Part shown: positions 15,781-24,274 of the stretch, piece after piece
Layout: the number at the start of each line of letters is the position of its first letter
How positions within the stretch are numbered: position 1 is the first letter of the stretch
NCBI GenBank assembly: GCA_011050525.1
Contig: DRFO01000030.1
Location: 1-64,000, forward strand
Direction of reading: 5' to 3'
Length of the DNA stretch: 64,000 bases
Origin: Halopseudomonas xinjiangensis
GTDB taxonomy: Bacteria; Pseudomonadota; Gammaproteobacteria; Pseudomonadales; Pseudomonadaceae
Position numbers and translations under genes: made by a program
Notes under the pieces: model-generated
Database searches by the model: none
Told to the model about the DNA's origin: nothing
The model's input: the letters and a program-made list of their open reading frames with translations, nothing else

Positions 15781-16644
15781 TTAATTGATGCCCTTGCGGC
15801 GCACATCCCAGCGGAAGCTGGTGCACAGCTCGCAGTTGCTACCGTAGAAAGTGCTTTCGGCGTTCTGGTCGTCCATCAAGTGATAGCGGAACCAGGCGGT
15901 GGAAGGACCGCGATAATCTCCGCCATCACCGACCGGCTCAAAATGGCTGGCGGTAGTGCGCTCACCCCAGAAAACCGGAACGTTTGCACGGTTGTATACG
16001 GGAAGGGCGTTCAGCGTGGGGCCGGCAATGACATCCGAGCCGCCGGTCATCAGAAACATTGGGCCGTTCTGGTTGCTTTGGGAAGAGGAGCTGTGGCCCA
16101 GGCCAATAGTGTAAGGCTGGAACGGAGCGGTGACCGTGACTCGGCTATCCTGTCCAGCCATGATGCTGCCGCCACCGCCTTGGGAATGGCCCGATGTGGC
16201 GATCCGGTTGACGTTCAGATTGCCAGAATAGGTACCCGTGCTGCGCCCGTTCTGCTGCACCAGGTAATCGAGGCAGCCGATCATGTCGCGGCCGGTACCG
16301 GCATTGGACGTGCGCGCGGCGGCGACCACAAAGCCATGGCTGGCCCAATGCTCAAGCAGATCGGCGTAGGTGCTCGGGCTGGAGCCGGTGCCGTTACCCC
16401 AGATGATGATCGGATGCTGGCGGCCGCTTTCACCCAAGGTACGTGGACGGTATACGCGGCAGTTGGGGCCTTCGTTGCCGGCAGTGGTGGCAAATGGACC
16501 AGAAGCGCTGAAGTCCGAGACGGATGGAAAACCTCCATCGCCAGTTCCAGGACCGGGATCAGGAGTAGGGTTGATGGCCAGGGCGCTGGCGGACAGCATA
16601 AGGCCGATGCCAAGACCGGTCAGCTTGAACAGTTGTGCTTTCAT
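15781..16644 (-). CDS. secreted cutinase / polyester hydrolase, copy 2
   Basis: A 287-residue member of the P. mendocina cutinase family. A signal peptide ends at about ALA (residue 23), followed by a Pro/Gly/Asp linker (NPTPDPGPGTGDGG). The triad is Ser154, Asp204 (GSDV) and His234 (SHFEP), with disulfide pairs C62-C124 and C271-C274. Of the three copies it is closest to the P. mendocina enzyme around the active site (VFWGER...SHFEPVG, LMDDQNAE) and has the most basic C-terminus (RRKGIN). The start at 16644 has AAGAGAG upstream; the open frame to 16701 has no support. It ends at its own terminator. Confidence 0.93.
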   Translation of the reverse strand: MKAQLFKLTGLGIGLMLSASALAINPTPDPGPGTGDGGFPSVSDFSASGPFATTAGNEGPNCRVYRPRTLGESGRQHPIIIWGNGTGSSPSTYADLLEHWASHGFVVAAARTSNAGTGRDMIGCLDYLVQQNGRSTGTYSGNLNVNRIATSGHSQGGGGSIMAGQDSRVTVTAPFQPYTIGLGHSSSSQSNQNGPMFLMTGGSDVIAGPTLNALPVYNRANVPVFWGERTTASHFEPVGDGGDYRGPSTAWFRYHLMDDQNAESTFYGSNCELCTSFRWDVRRKGIN

Positions 16645-16713
16645 GGTGATCTCTCTTGTTGACATTGTTGTGACGGATTCATCATTTGAGCGAAATGGCA
16701 CCTGATTACGGCT

Positions 16714-16780
16714 CAGTGCTCATTGCAAAAATACCATAACGCCGTGTCGCGCCAGAGACACTCGCCTATTCGGGTGAAAA
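16714..16780 (-). promoter_or_regulatory. conserved upstream block of cutinase copy 2
   Basis: CAGTGCTCA at 16714-16722 is 70 bp upstream of the start codon, and CTCGCCTATTCGGGTGAAA from 16761 is 117 bp upstream. Both spacings are identical in copy 3. The shared block points to a duplicated promoter or operator. Confidence 0.6.
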
Positions 16781-16841
16781 AAGAGACAAAGTTATTGTTT
16801 GTGACAGATAGCGATGTTTTTTACATCAATGGGGCAGGAGC

Positions 16842-16870
16842 AAAAAAAACCGACTGCCTGGGCAGCCGGT
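16842..16870 (-). terminator. terminator of cutinase copy 3
   Basis: An imperfect hairpin (ACCG-A-CTGC pairing with GCAG-C-CGGT, 16849-16870) is followed on the minus strand by an eight-base T-run. It lies 30 bases past the stop of the third cutinase gene. Confidence 0.8.
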
Positions 16871-16900
16871 AAAGTGCACAAAACGGATTTGTCAGGTTGA

Positions 16901-17770
16901 TCAGAGGCCTTTCTTGCGCACTGTCCAGTTACGATCAGTGCATAGGGTGCAACTGCTGCCGTAGAACACGCCCTGGGCGTTCTGGTCATCCATCAGGTGA
17001 TAGCGGAACCAGGCTGTTGATGGTCCACGATAGCCGCCAGCGTTGCCAACCGGCTCGAAATGGCCGGCTGATTCCAGCTCACCCCAGAACACCGGCACAT
17101 TGGCGCGGTTGAATACGGGCGCGGCGTTGGAGGAGGGAGCTGCGATGGTGTCATTGCCACCCGTCATCAGAAACATCGCACCGTTCTGGTTGCTTTGTGA
17201 GGAAGAACGATGACCCAGGCCGATGGTGTAGGGCTGGAAGGGAGCGGTTACGGTAATTCTGTCATCCTGGCCGGCCATGATGGTCCCGCCGCCGCCCTGT
17301 GAGTGACCGGCGGCGCCGACGCGGTTGACATTAAGCTTGCCAGCGTAGGTGCCGGAGCTGCGGCCATTTTGCTGTACCAGGTAGTCGAGACAGTCGATCA
17401 TCTGGGTGCCGGAGCCCGCGTTTGAAGTACGAGCGGCCGCTACGACAAAGCCCTGGCTGGCCCAATGTTCCAGCAAACCGCTGTAGGTGCCTGGCGATGC
17501 GCCGGTACCGTTGCCCCAGATGATGATCGGATGACGACGGCCGCTTTCGCCTAGCGTGCGTGGCCGGTAAATGGTGCAGCTAGGGCCTTCGTTACCGCTG
17601 GTGACGGAGAAGGAGCCAGCGCGGCTGAAGTCGGATACCGCAGGGAATCCGGAGCCAGTTCCTGGATCCGGAGTCGGATCGGGCGTGGGAGCGGGGTTAG
17701 TGGCCATTGCGCCAGCGGAAAGCATAAGGCCAAGTGCAAGACCGGTCAGTTTGAAAACAGGTGCGTTCAT
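16901..17770 (-). CDS. secreted cutinase / polyester hydrolase, copy 3
   Basis: A 289-residue member of the same family. A signal peptide ends at about AMA (residue 23), followed by the longest linker of the three (PAPTPDPTPDPGTGSG). The triad is Ser157, Asp207 (GNDT) and His237 (GHFEP); cysteines C65-C127 and C274-C277 can form the two family disulfides. Differences from copies 1 and 2 near the active site include Q107 for His in HWASQG, and Ser/Val changes before the first cysteine (SFSVTSG). It is the promoter-proximal copy, next to metR but separated from it by a hairpin. All three copies lie on one strand. Confidence 0.92.
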   Translation of the reverse strand: MNAPVFKLTGLALGLMLSAGAMATNPAPTPDPTPDPGTGSGFPAVSDFSRAGSFSVTSGNEGPSCTIYRPRTLGESGRRHPIIIWGNGTGASPGTYSGLLEHWASQGFVVAAARTSNAGSGTQMIDCLDYLVQQNGRSSGTYAGKLNVNRVGAAGHSQGGGGTIMAGQDDRITVTAPFQPYTIGLGHRSSSQSNQNGAMFLMTGGNDTIAAPSSNAAPVFNRANVPVFWGELESAGHFEPVGNAGGYRGPSTAWFRYHLMDDQNAQGVFYGSSCTLCTDRNWTVRKKGL

Positions 17771-17839
17771 TCGTGGTTACCTTGTGATGTTATTTTTATC
17801 CAGGGTTACCGAGCACTATGGCTTTCACGCCACCCAATG

Positions 17840-17890
17840 CAGTGCTCAGGACGAATGTAATGTATTCCTGCTGCGGAAAATTTGAACTCG
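17840..17890 (-). promoter_or_regulatory. conserved upstream block of cutinase copy 3
   Basis: CAGTGCTCA at 17840-17848 (70 bp from the start) and CTCGCCTGTTTGGGTGAAA from 17887 (117 bp) match the copy 2 upstream region in sequence and in exact distance. Confidence 0.6.
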
Positions 17891-17913
17891 CCTGTTTGGG
17901 TGAAACAGGCGAG
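17887..17913 (-). terminator. hairpin downstream of metR, terminator-like
   Basis: A perfect 11-bp stem, CTCGCCTGTTT with AAACAGGCGAG around GGGTG. On the minus strand it is followed by TTCAAATTTT. It begins 16 bases past the metR stop, so it probably ends metR transcription, while its sequence also forms part of the cutinase upstream block. Confidence 0.7.
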
Positions 17914-17928
17914 CCGGCGCAAAGCCTG

Positions 17929-18852
17929 TCATTTGCTGATCTTGGCGCTCACGCCTTCCAGGGTGGCGAAGGAGGTGTCCTTGGCGGTCAAGAGAAAATC
18001 CTGCATGTAGGACACCTCGAGCATGTCTTCGCGTACTGCCGCGTAGAGAGTGCCGAAAAGCCCCTCTGGTCCCAGTGGTCTGGCGCTCACGTAGCCGCGC
18101 TGCAGGTACTCGGCCATGGCCCAGTTGGGCAGGCAGCAAACCCCTCTGCCCGATGCCACCAGTTGCATCATCATGACGGTCAGTTCGGCATTGCGAACCG
18201 CCAGCGGCTCTATGCCCGCCGGGTCGAGGAACTGCTTGAAGATATCCAGGCGGTCGCGGTCGACCGGATAACAGATCAGTGTCTCGCCCTCGATATCGGC
18301 CGGTTCGATGAACGACTTGTTCACCAGGGGATGCTGATTGCTGACCGCTAGCTGCGCCTCGTAGGTAAACAGGGGTACGTAACTGATGCCGGAAATCTCC
18401 TGCGGATCGGAGGTTACCACCAGATCCAGATCGCCCCTTGCCAGCGCGGGTAGCGGCGCAAAGAAGAAGCCGGAGGCAAAATCTACCTCCACCTCTGGCC
18501 AGGCATTGCGGAACTGGTCGATGGTCGGCATGAGCCATTGAAAGCAGCTGTGGCACTCGATAGCCATATGCAGGCGTCCGGCTTGTCCGCCCGCTAGCCG
18601 TTGCAGATCCCGCTCGGCTTGGCGTATCTGCGGCAACACGCTGTCGGCCAGACGTAGCAGGCGAAGCCCGGCACTGGTAAAGCGCACGGGCTTGCTTTTG
18701 CGGGCGAAAAGCGGCATTCCCAGGCGCTCCTCCAGGTCCTTGAGCTGGTGGGACAGTGCAGATTGGGTCAGATGCAGCCGTTCGGCGGCTTCAACCAGGC
18801 TTTCCGCTTCCCGGAGCGTAATCAGCGTGCGCAGGTGACGAAACTCCAGCAT
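17929..18852 (-). CDS. metR: LysR-type regulator of methionine synthesis
   Basis: A 307-residue LysR-family protein closely resembling MetR. The helix-turn-helix is in residues 18-45 (SLVEAAERLHLTQSALSHQL). The effector domain contains the MetR-typical stretches AIECHSCFQWLMPTIDQF, DLVVTSDP and LICYPVDRDRLDIFKQFL. MetR uses homocysteine as co-effector to activate metE and metH. The start at 18852 has GAGGAAA upstream; the frame to 18891 is unsupported. It is divergent from metE across a 117-bp gap, the classical arrangement. Confidence 0.92.
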   Translation of the reverse strand: MLEFRHLRTLITLREAESLVEAAERLHLTQSALSHQLKDLEERLGMPLFARKSKPVRFTSAGLRLLRLADSVLPQIRQAERDLQRLAGGQAGRLHMAIECHSCFQWLMPTIDQFRNAWPEVEVDFASGFFFAPLPALARGDLDLVVTSDPQEISGISYVPLFTYEAQLAVSNQHPLVNKSFIEPADIEGETLICYPVDRDRLDIFKQFLDPAGIEPLAVRNAELTVMMMQLVASGRGVCCLPNWAMAEYLQRGYVSARPLGPEGLFGTLYAAVREDMLEVSYMQDFLLTAKDTSFATLEGVSAKISK

Positions 18853-18899
18853 GCCGTTTTCCTCAACATGAATGAAATCGCAGTTTAACATTAATAGGA

Positions 18900-18912
18900 T
18901 GAGTTTGATTCA
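18900..18912. promoter_or_regulatory. candidate MetR-binding site in the metR-metE gap
   Basis: TGAGTTTGATTCA matches the MetR consensus TGAA-N5-TTCA at all but one base. It lies 58 bp upstream of the metE start and 48 bp upstream of metR, where a shared activator site is expected. Confidence 0.55.
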
Positions 18913-18969
18913 GGAGTGGATTGGCCAGACCATGGCGGCTCTCAACACGACAATCGCATGGAGACTGAC

Positions 18970-21252
18970 ATGGCACTGGCCCACACTCTTGGATTTCCCC
19001 GAATCGGCCGCGACCGCGAGCTGAAAAAAGCGCTGGAAGCCTATTGGGCGGGCCAGCTTGATATGGCCGGCCTACAGCACACCGGGCGAGAGCTGCGCGC
19101 GGAGCATTGGCGAGTCCAGGCGCAAGCAGGGTTGGACCTGCTGCCGGTAGGCGATTTCGCCTGGTACGATCAGGTGCTGACCCACAGCCTGATGGTCGGG
19201 GCCGTCCCGCCACGTTTTGCTGACGGCGGCCAGCCCGACCTGGATACGCTGTTCCATATGGCGCGCGGCGTGGCAAACAAGGGGAACGAAACTTTCGCCT
19301 GCGAGATGACCAAATGGTTCGATACCAATTATCACTACATCGTCCCGGAATTCACCATCGACCAGACCTTCTCATTGCAGTGGGCCCAGCTGTTCGAGGA
19401 GGTCGACGAAGCTATCGCCCTGGGGCACAGCATCAAACCAGTAGTGCTGGGCCCGCTTACCTACCTGTGGCTGGGCAAGACCAAGGGCGAGGCGTTTGAC
19501 CGATTGACCCTTCTGGATCGACTGTTGCCGGTGTATTGCGAGATATTCAACCGGCTGGCGGAGAAGGGCGTCGAGTGGGTGCAGATCGACGAGCCTGCGC
19601 TGGTTCTTGATTTGCCAGCCGATTGGAAGGCGGCCTACGAGAGTGCCTTCAATCAATTGCAGCGCGCCCCGCTGAAAAAACTGCTGACGACCTATTTCGG
19701 CGCTCTGGACGACAACCTCGGACTGGCGTGCGGGCTTCCAGTGGATGGGCTACATGTGGATCTGGTGCGGGCGCCGCAACAGTTGCCGGCGGTGCTGGAC
19801 CGTTTGCCACCCTACAAGGTGTTGTCGCTGGGCGTGGTAAACGGCCGAAACGTCTGGCGCTGCGACCTGACCCAGGCTCTGGACCTGTTGCAGCAGGCAA
19901 AAAACCGCTGGGGTGAGCACTTGTGGGTGGCGCCGAGCTGCTCGCTGCTGCATTCACCGGCCGATCTGGACCGGGAAGATCAGCTGGATGACGAGTTGCT
20001 CGGTTGGCTGGCCTTTGCTACCCAGAAAGTAGCTGAAGTCAACATCTTGAGCCGGGCGCTGAACAGCCCGGAAGATCGCCTGATCAGCACTGCTCTTGCT
20101 CAATCCGAGGCCAGTCAGCGCGCCCGGCAGGCGTCGCCGCGGATCCACGATCCGGCGGTGTCGGCGCGCCTGGCCGTAATCGAGCCCGAAGATAGCTGCC
20201 GCAGTTCCGTCTATGCCGTGCGCGCTCAGGCTCAGCAGGCGGTGCTCGGCCTGCCGGCACTACCGACCACCACTATAGGCTCTTTCCCCCAGACGCCGGA
20301 CATCCGCGCCAGTCGCCAGGCTTTCAAGCAGGGCCGCTTGGCAGAGGCCGAGTATGTGGCTGCCATGCAGGCCGAGATCGCCCGCGTCGTTACCGAGCAG
20401 GAACAGCTGGGGCTGGACGTGCTGGTGCATGGCGAAGCCGAGCGTAACGACATGGTCGAGTACTTCGGCGAACAGCTCAACGGATACGCCTTCAGTCGAT
20501 TCGGCTGGGTGCAAAGCTATGGTTCGCGCTGCGTGAAGCCTCCAATCATAGTCGGCGATATCAGCCGCCCCCGTCCGATGACGGTGCAGTGGACACGCTT
20601 TGCCCAGAGTCTGACCAGCAAGCCGATGAAGGGCATGCTGACTGGTCCGGTGACCATGTTGATGTGGTCGTTCCCGCGCGAAGACGTAACGCGTGAAGTC
20701 AGCGCCAGACAGCTGGCGCTGGCGATCCGCGATGAAGTCAAGGATCTGGAGTCGGCTGGAATTCAGGTTATCCAGATTGATGAACCAGCCTACCGGGAAG
20801 GGTTGCCGCTGCGTCAGGTCGAGCATGCCCATTACCTGGGCTGGGCCTCGGAGGCCTTTCGTCTAAGTGCATCGGGGGTAAGGGATGTGACGCAGATACA
20901 CACCCACATGTGCTACAGCGAGTTCAACCATATCCTCGATTCGATTGCGGCGATGGATGCGGACGTCATCACCATAGAAACGTCACGGTCCGACATGGAA
21001 TTGCTTGATGCCTTTGCCGGGTTCGCCTATCCCAACGCCATTGGGCCGGGGGTCTATGACATTCACTCACCGCGGGTGCCCGAGGTGAACGAGATGGTGC
21101 GCCTGTTGCGCAAGGCAGCCCGGGTAATTGCGCCAGAGCGGCTGTGGGTCAATCCGGACTGCGGCTTGAAAACCCGGGGCTGGCGGGAGACCCGGGCGGC
21201 ATTGCAGTCGATGGTCAACGCGGCGCAACAGCTGCGAGCCGAGCTGGCCTGA
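18970..21252 (+). CDS. metE: cobalamin-independent methionine synthase
   Basis: A 760-residue enzyme that transfers the methyl group of 5-methyltetrahydropteroyl-polyglutamate to homocysteine, giving methionine. Two barrel halves are visible: the N-terminal half starts [17 protein letters not shown], and the C-terminal half begins [10 protein letters not shown] at about residue 435. Zinc ligands are H646 and C648 (HTHMCY), the glutamate in TIETSRSD, and C731 (NPDCGLKTR). The start ATG at 18970 has GGAGA upstream. No cobalamin riboswitch is apparent in the short leader; control by the adjacent metR is expected. Confidence 0.96.
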   Translation: MALAHTLGFPRIGRDRELKKALEAYWAGQLDMAGLQHTGRELRAEHWRVQAQAGLDLLPVGDFAWYDQVLTHSLMVGAVPPRFADGGQPDLDTLFHMARGVANKGNETFACEMTKWFDTNYHYIVPEFTIDQTFSLQWAQLFEEVDEAIALGHSIKPVVLGPLTYLWLGKTKGEAFDRLTLLDRLLPVYCEIFNRLAEKGVEWVQIDEPALVLDLPADWKAAYESAFNQLQRAPLKKLLTTYFGALDDNLGLACGLPVDGLHVDLVRAPQQLPAVLDRLPPYKVLSLGVVNGRNVWRCDLTQALDLLQQAKNRWGEHLWVAPSCSLLHSPADLDREDQLDDELLGWLAFATQKVAEVNILSRALNSPEDRLISTALAQSEASQRARQASPRIHDPAVSARLAVIEPEDSCRSSVYAVRAQAQQAVLGLPALPTTTIGSFPQTPDIRASRQAFKQGRLAEAEYVAAMQAEIARVVTEQEQLGLDVLVHGEAERNDMVEYFGEQLNGYAFSRFGWVQSYGSRCVKPPIIVGDISRPRPMTVQWTRFAQSLTSKPMKGMLTGPVTMLMWSFPREDVTREVSARQLALAIRDEVKDLESAGIQVIQIDEPAYREGLPLRQVEHAHYLGWASEAFRLSASGVRDVTQIHTHMCYSEFNHILDSIAAMDADVITIETSRSDMELLDAFAGFAYPNAIGPGVYDIHSPRVPEVNEMVRLLRKAARVIAPERLWVNPDCGLKTRGWRETRAALQSMVNAAQQLRAELA

Positions 21253-21334
21253 TCGTCGCTTCGGATGCGCATTTGCTTCTCCAGTCCCGGTGCAGCCTGT
21301 AAAGTAGCGGCCGGTTACTTATCTGGGGTTTTCC

Positions 21335-22420
21335 ATGCAGGAATTGTTGTTGCACTGTCGTCCGGGATTCGAGGGCGAGGCCGCTGCCGAAATGCAGGAA
21401 TTGTCTGCCGCCAAGGGCATTGCCGGCTACGCCGTCACCCGTGAGGGAACGGCGTTGGTGCGTTTCGTCTGTCCGGAGGAGGGCGAAGCAGCGACGCTTA
21501 TGCGCAAACTGAGCTTCCACAAGCTTGTTTTCGTCCGCCAGTGGGCCCTCGGAAGCTGGCTGGATGTGTCCGCAGAAGACCGGATCACCCCGATCATCAC
21601 CGCCTGCGCCCAGGGTCCGCTGGCGTCGTGCCTGTGGCTGGAAACAGCCGACACCAATGACGGCAAGGCGATGGCCGCGCTGACCAAAAAGCTCAGCAAG
21701 CCCCTGGAAAGCGCGCTGCTGAAGACCCGCTTTATCCGGCCGACCAAAACCGACGCACCCCGCCTGCACCTGTGTTTCGAGAGCGGTCAGCGGATCTTTG
21801 TCGGCTGGTCCTGGGCCAACAATTCGGCGCCCTGGCCGATGGGTATACCGCGTCTCAAGGTACCCCGCGAGGCACCCAGCCGTTCGACCCTGAAACTGGA
21901 GGAGGCCTGGCACCATTTCATCCCGCGGGACGAGTGGGACAGTCGCCTGTCACCGGGCATGCAGGCCGTAGATCTGGGCGCTGCGCCGGGTGGCTGGACC
22001 TGGCAGATGGTCAACCGTCACATGAAGGTCATTGCGGTGGACAACGGACCGATGGACAGGCGGCTGATGGATAGTGGTCAGGTAGAACACATCGAGGCCG
22101 ATGGCTATATGTTCAAGCCAAAGGTGCCGGTGCAATGGATGGTCTGCGATATCGTCGACAAGCCTGCACGCAGCAGTGCCTTGCTGGCGCGCTGGATTGC
22201 CAGAGGTTGGTGTCGGGAGGCGATTATCAATTTCAAGTTGCCGATGAAGCGGCGCTACTACGAAGTCCAGCAATGCATAGATCACGTGCAGTCTGCGCTG
22301 GATGAGGCGGGCATCAGAGCGACCATCGCCTGCAAGCAACTCTATTCGGACCGGGAAGAGGTGACTTGCCACGTTCGGGTTCTGCAGGCCGGCAGCTACA
22401 AGGTCCAGTCGGCAGTCTGA
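21335..22420 (+). CDS. rlmM: 23S rRNA 2'-O-ribose cytidine-2498 methyltransferase
   Basis: A 361-residue protein with an N-terminal THUMP-like region (residues 1-150) and a C-terminal Rossmann methyltransferase domain. The SAM motif is AVDLGAAPGGWTWQM (about residues 209-223). The K-D-K-E tetrad of 2'-O-methyltransferases fits K in KLEEAW, D in VCDIVD, K in NFKLPMK and E in REEVTC. It modifies C2498 of 23S rRNA. It stands alone between metE and a convergent small gene. Confidence 0.93.
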   Translation: MQELLLHCRPGFEGEAAAEMQELSAAKGIAGYAVTREGTALVRFVCPEEGEAATLMRKLSFHKLVFVRQWALGSWLDVSAEDRITPIITACAQGPLASCLWLETADTNDGKAMAALTKKLSKPLESALLKTRFIRPTKTDAPRLHLCFESGQRIFVGWSWANNSAPWPMGIPRLKVPREAPSRSTLKLEEAWHHFIPRDEWDSRLSPGMQAVDLGAAPGGWTWQMVNRHMKVIAVDNGPMDRRLMDSGQVEHIEADGYMFKPKVPVQWMVCDIVDKPARSSALLARWIARGWCREAIINFKLPMKRRYYEVQQCIDHVQSALDEAGIRATIACKQLYSDREEVTCHVRVLQAGSYKVQSAV

Positions 22421-22432
22421 GGTGCTTGACCA

Positions 22433-22453
22433 ACTGGCGCCGCGAGCGCCAGT
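22433..22453. terminator. hairpin between convergent rlmM and a monooxygenase-like gene
   Basis: ACTGGCGC pairs perfectly with GCGCCAGT around CGCGA. There is no strong T-run on either side, so its role as a terminator is probable but not certain. Confidence 0.5.
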
Positions 22454-22472
22454 CAGCCGCAGCCGCTAGTCG

Positions 22473-22757
22473 CTATAGCGGTTCGAGAAGCGTGATTTTT
22501 TCTTCTTCCATCAGCATCGGCGCAAAGGTGCTGATGCTGTCTATGCGTGCCTGCGAGTGTTCCCACCGCTCCCAGGAATGACGGTTCTGCCAGGTAACCG
22601 TGACGATTCTGTGATTGGGGCGCTCCAGGTCCCTGAACGATTCCCCCGAGATAAACCCCGGTGACTGAATGGCCTGCTGAATGACTTTGCGCGCTGCGGC
22701 TTCATAAGGTTGTTCCAGGCCTTCTGCTATAACACGCTCTATCAACACCTTGATCAT
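22473..22757 (-). CDS. antibiotic biosynthesis monooxygenase (ABM) domain protein
   Basis: A 94-residue protein covering a single ABM domain (dimeric ferredoxin-like fold), with the family's central pattern SPGFISGESFRD and a W-x-x-x-x-x-W segment in WQNRHSWERW. Such small proteins act as quinol or haem monooxygenases or have no known role. The start has AAGGAA upstream. Divergent from tusA. Confidence 0.75.
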   Translation of the reverse strand: MIKVLIERVIAEGLEQPYEAAARKVIQQAIQSPGFISGESFRDLERPNHRIVTVTWQNRHSWERWEHSQARIDSISTFAPMLMEEEKITLLEPL

Positions 22758-22874
22758 GGATATTCCTTAGTCGTATTTTTAACCCAACACGCATAGTGTC
22801 GGCGGTGGCCGGCTCGCTGGCAAGAGCCGGATAATTCCCGGATAATCGGCGCTTATTTGCCGGATACCGTCGCC

Positions 22875-23108
22875 ATGCCCGATCCAACCACTGTTCAGCT
22901 GGATACCAAAGGTCTCTTGTGCCCAGAGCCGGTGATGATGTTGCACAATGCCGTGCGCGATCTGGCAGCTGGTGCGCTGCTGGAAGTGCTGGCAACCGAT
23001 CCGTCAACGCAACGCGATATTCCGAGGTTTTGCAGTTTCCTTGGACATGAGCTGGTTGAACAGACTGTGCATGATGATGTTTATCGGTATCTGATCAGGA
23101 AAACTTGA
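22875..23108 (+). CDS. tusA: TusA-family sulfurtransferase
   Basis: A 77-residue single-domain protein. C16 in GLLCPEPVM is the persulfide-carrying cysteine of TusA, which hands sulfur from IscS to the TusBCD relay for 2-thiouridine in tRNA wobble positions. The chosen ATG at 22875 gives the normal length; an upstream in-frame TTG adds six residues. Confidence 0.9.
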   Translation: MPDPTTVQLDTKGLLCPEPVMMLHNAVRDLAAGALLEVLATDPSTQRDIPRFCSFLGHELVEQTVHDDVYRYLIRKT

Positions 23109-23118
23109 GCGGCATGGG

Positions 23119-24195
23119 TCATACGCCTGTGCGGATATCATGCCATCCCGATTGTCCCGGCATGAGTTTGCAGGCACCCAGAACGTCTTGCCATGCCTCG
23201 GTGTGTTTCTGCGTACTGCGTTGGTAGCGCGGCCACAACCCGGCTTCGCCTATCAGCCGCTTAAGGTAATTCTGGGCTACCGGCGGGATGCCTTGGACCA
23301 GGACGAGATTGTCCAGCGCCTGCTGCCAGGGCAGGCCAAGGCGTTGCGTCTGGGCCATCAGCGGCTGTACTTCACCCGCATAGAATGTATTGAAGACGGT
23401 GAGCAGGATGCGGGATTTTGGCGTGACGGTGCCCAGCGGACATAGAAAATCAGGCGGGCGGGCTCTGAGCATGGCGGTTGCCTGGTCCAGCGTGTAGGTC
23501 AGGCGAGCTAAATTATGGATCAACTGGCCGCTGCGATCACTACGCTGCAAGGCAAGGAAGAGGGGAGCCAGAGACGATCGATCAGGCGGTAGGGTTTCAG
23601 GAAGAGCGTGCCCGATAACGCTCAGACTGGTCAGCGCCTGTATCGCCTGATGGTCGGTCAGCGTCGCGTCGGAGACCGGCAAGGGTTGGCTGGAAAATCG
23701 CAGGAATTGCTCGAATTCGGGACTGCCGTTCAAGGCATTCCAGAATGTGGCCTGCAGATTGTCCCGTTTCATCCGTGAAATTTCCCGCAGTTGCTCTTCC
23801 AGTGTCGCCCGGCCTGGGTCGTCGTCAATCACCAGCAGGCAGGCATCGATGGAGCGGAGCAATTCGCCCTCAAACCCCAGTATATGGCTGGCCGGCATCA
23901 ACTTGCCCAGGCTGCTGTTACGCTCGCTGACCAGTTGCTGAAGGGTGGGGCAGCGTCGCGACTCGACGAGCAGATCAAAGAGGCTCAGGCGAATTTCTGG
24001 CACATCGAGCAGGCGTTGACGCCGTTCCGGCATTCGGTACAGGCTCAGTTGGTCGGGGTTCCAGGTTTGAAAGGGCTGGTCCAGCACCCGGCCCAGCCGA
24101 TCAAGGTAGTTGTCCATCTGCCGGCTGGCTTCCGGTGCGCGTTCGCACCCCAGCAAGCCGAGCACCACTCCGAGAATGCCAACCAGACGCCACAT
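23119..24195 (-). CDS. DUF3080 family lipoprotein
   Basis: A 358-residue protein with a lipoprotein signal peptide (lipobox LLGC, Cys at about residue 17). The mature part starts with the YLDRLGRVL pattern seen in DUF3080 proteins of gammaproteobacteria. Function unknown; it is expected to be anchored in the periplasmic face of a membrane. Convergent with tusA, 10 bp apart. Confidence 0.7.
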   Translation of the reverse strand: MWRLVGILGVVLGLLGCERAPEASRQMDNYLDRLGRVLDQPFQTWNPDQLSLYRMPERRQRLLDVPEIRLSLFDLLVESRRCPTLQQLVSERNSSLGKLMPASHILGFEGELLRSIDACLLVIDDDPGRATLEEQLREISRMKRDNLQATFWNALNGSPEFEQFLRFSSQPLPVSDATLTDHQAIQALTSLSVIGHALPETLPPDRSSLAPLFLALQRSDRSGQLIHNLARLTYTLDQATAMLRARPPDFLCPLGTVTPKSRILLTVFNTFYAGEVQPLMAQTQRLGLPWQQALDNLVLVQGIPPVAQNYLKRLIGEAGLWPRYQRSTQKHTEAWQDVLGACKLMPGQSGWHDIRTGV

Positions 24196-24274
24196 CAACC
24201 CTCTCCATAACGCGTTCTGGCTGAGTATGGCACGCTGTCGTTACCTTGGACGTGGTCGGTGGTAACCGGACATG

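Noticed and set aside
15880..16662. 260-codon plus-strand frame opposite cutinase copy 2
   Set aside because: Antisense shadow; similar open frames appear opposite the other copies, as expected from shared codon usage.
18853..18969. Cobalamin riboswitch ahead of metE
   Set aside because: The gap is only 117 bp and lacks a B12-box-like sequence; MetR control explains the arrangement.
22702..23007. Minus-strand open frame across tusA
   Set aside because: Shadow of tusA in another frame; tusA has a clear family match.
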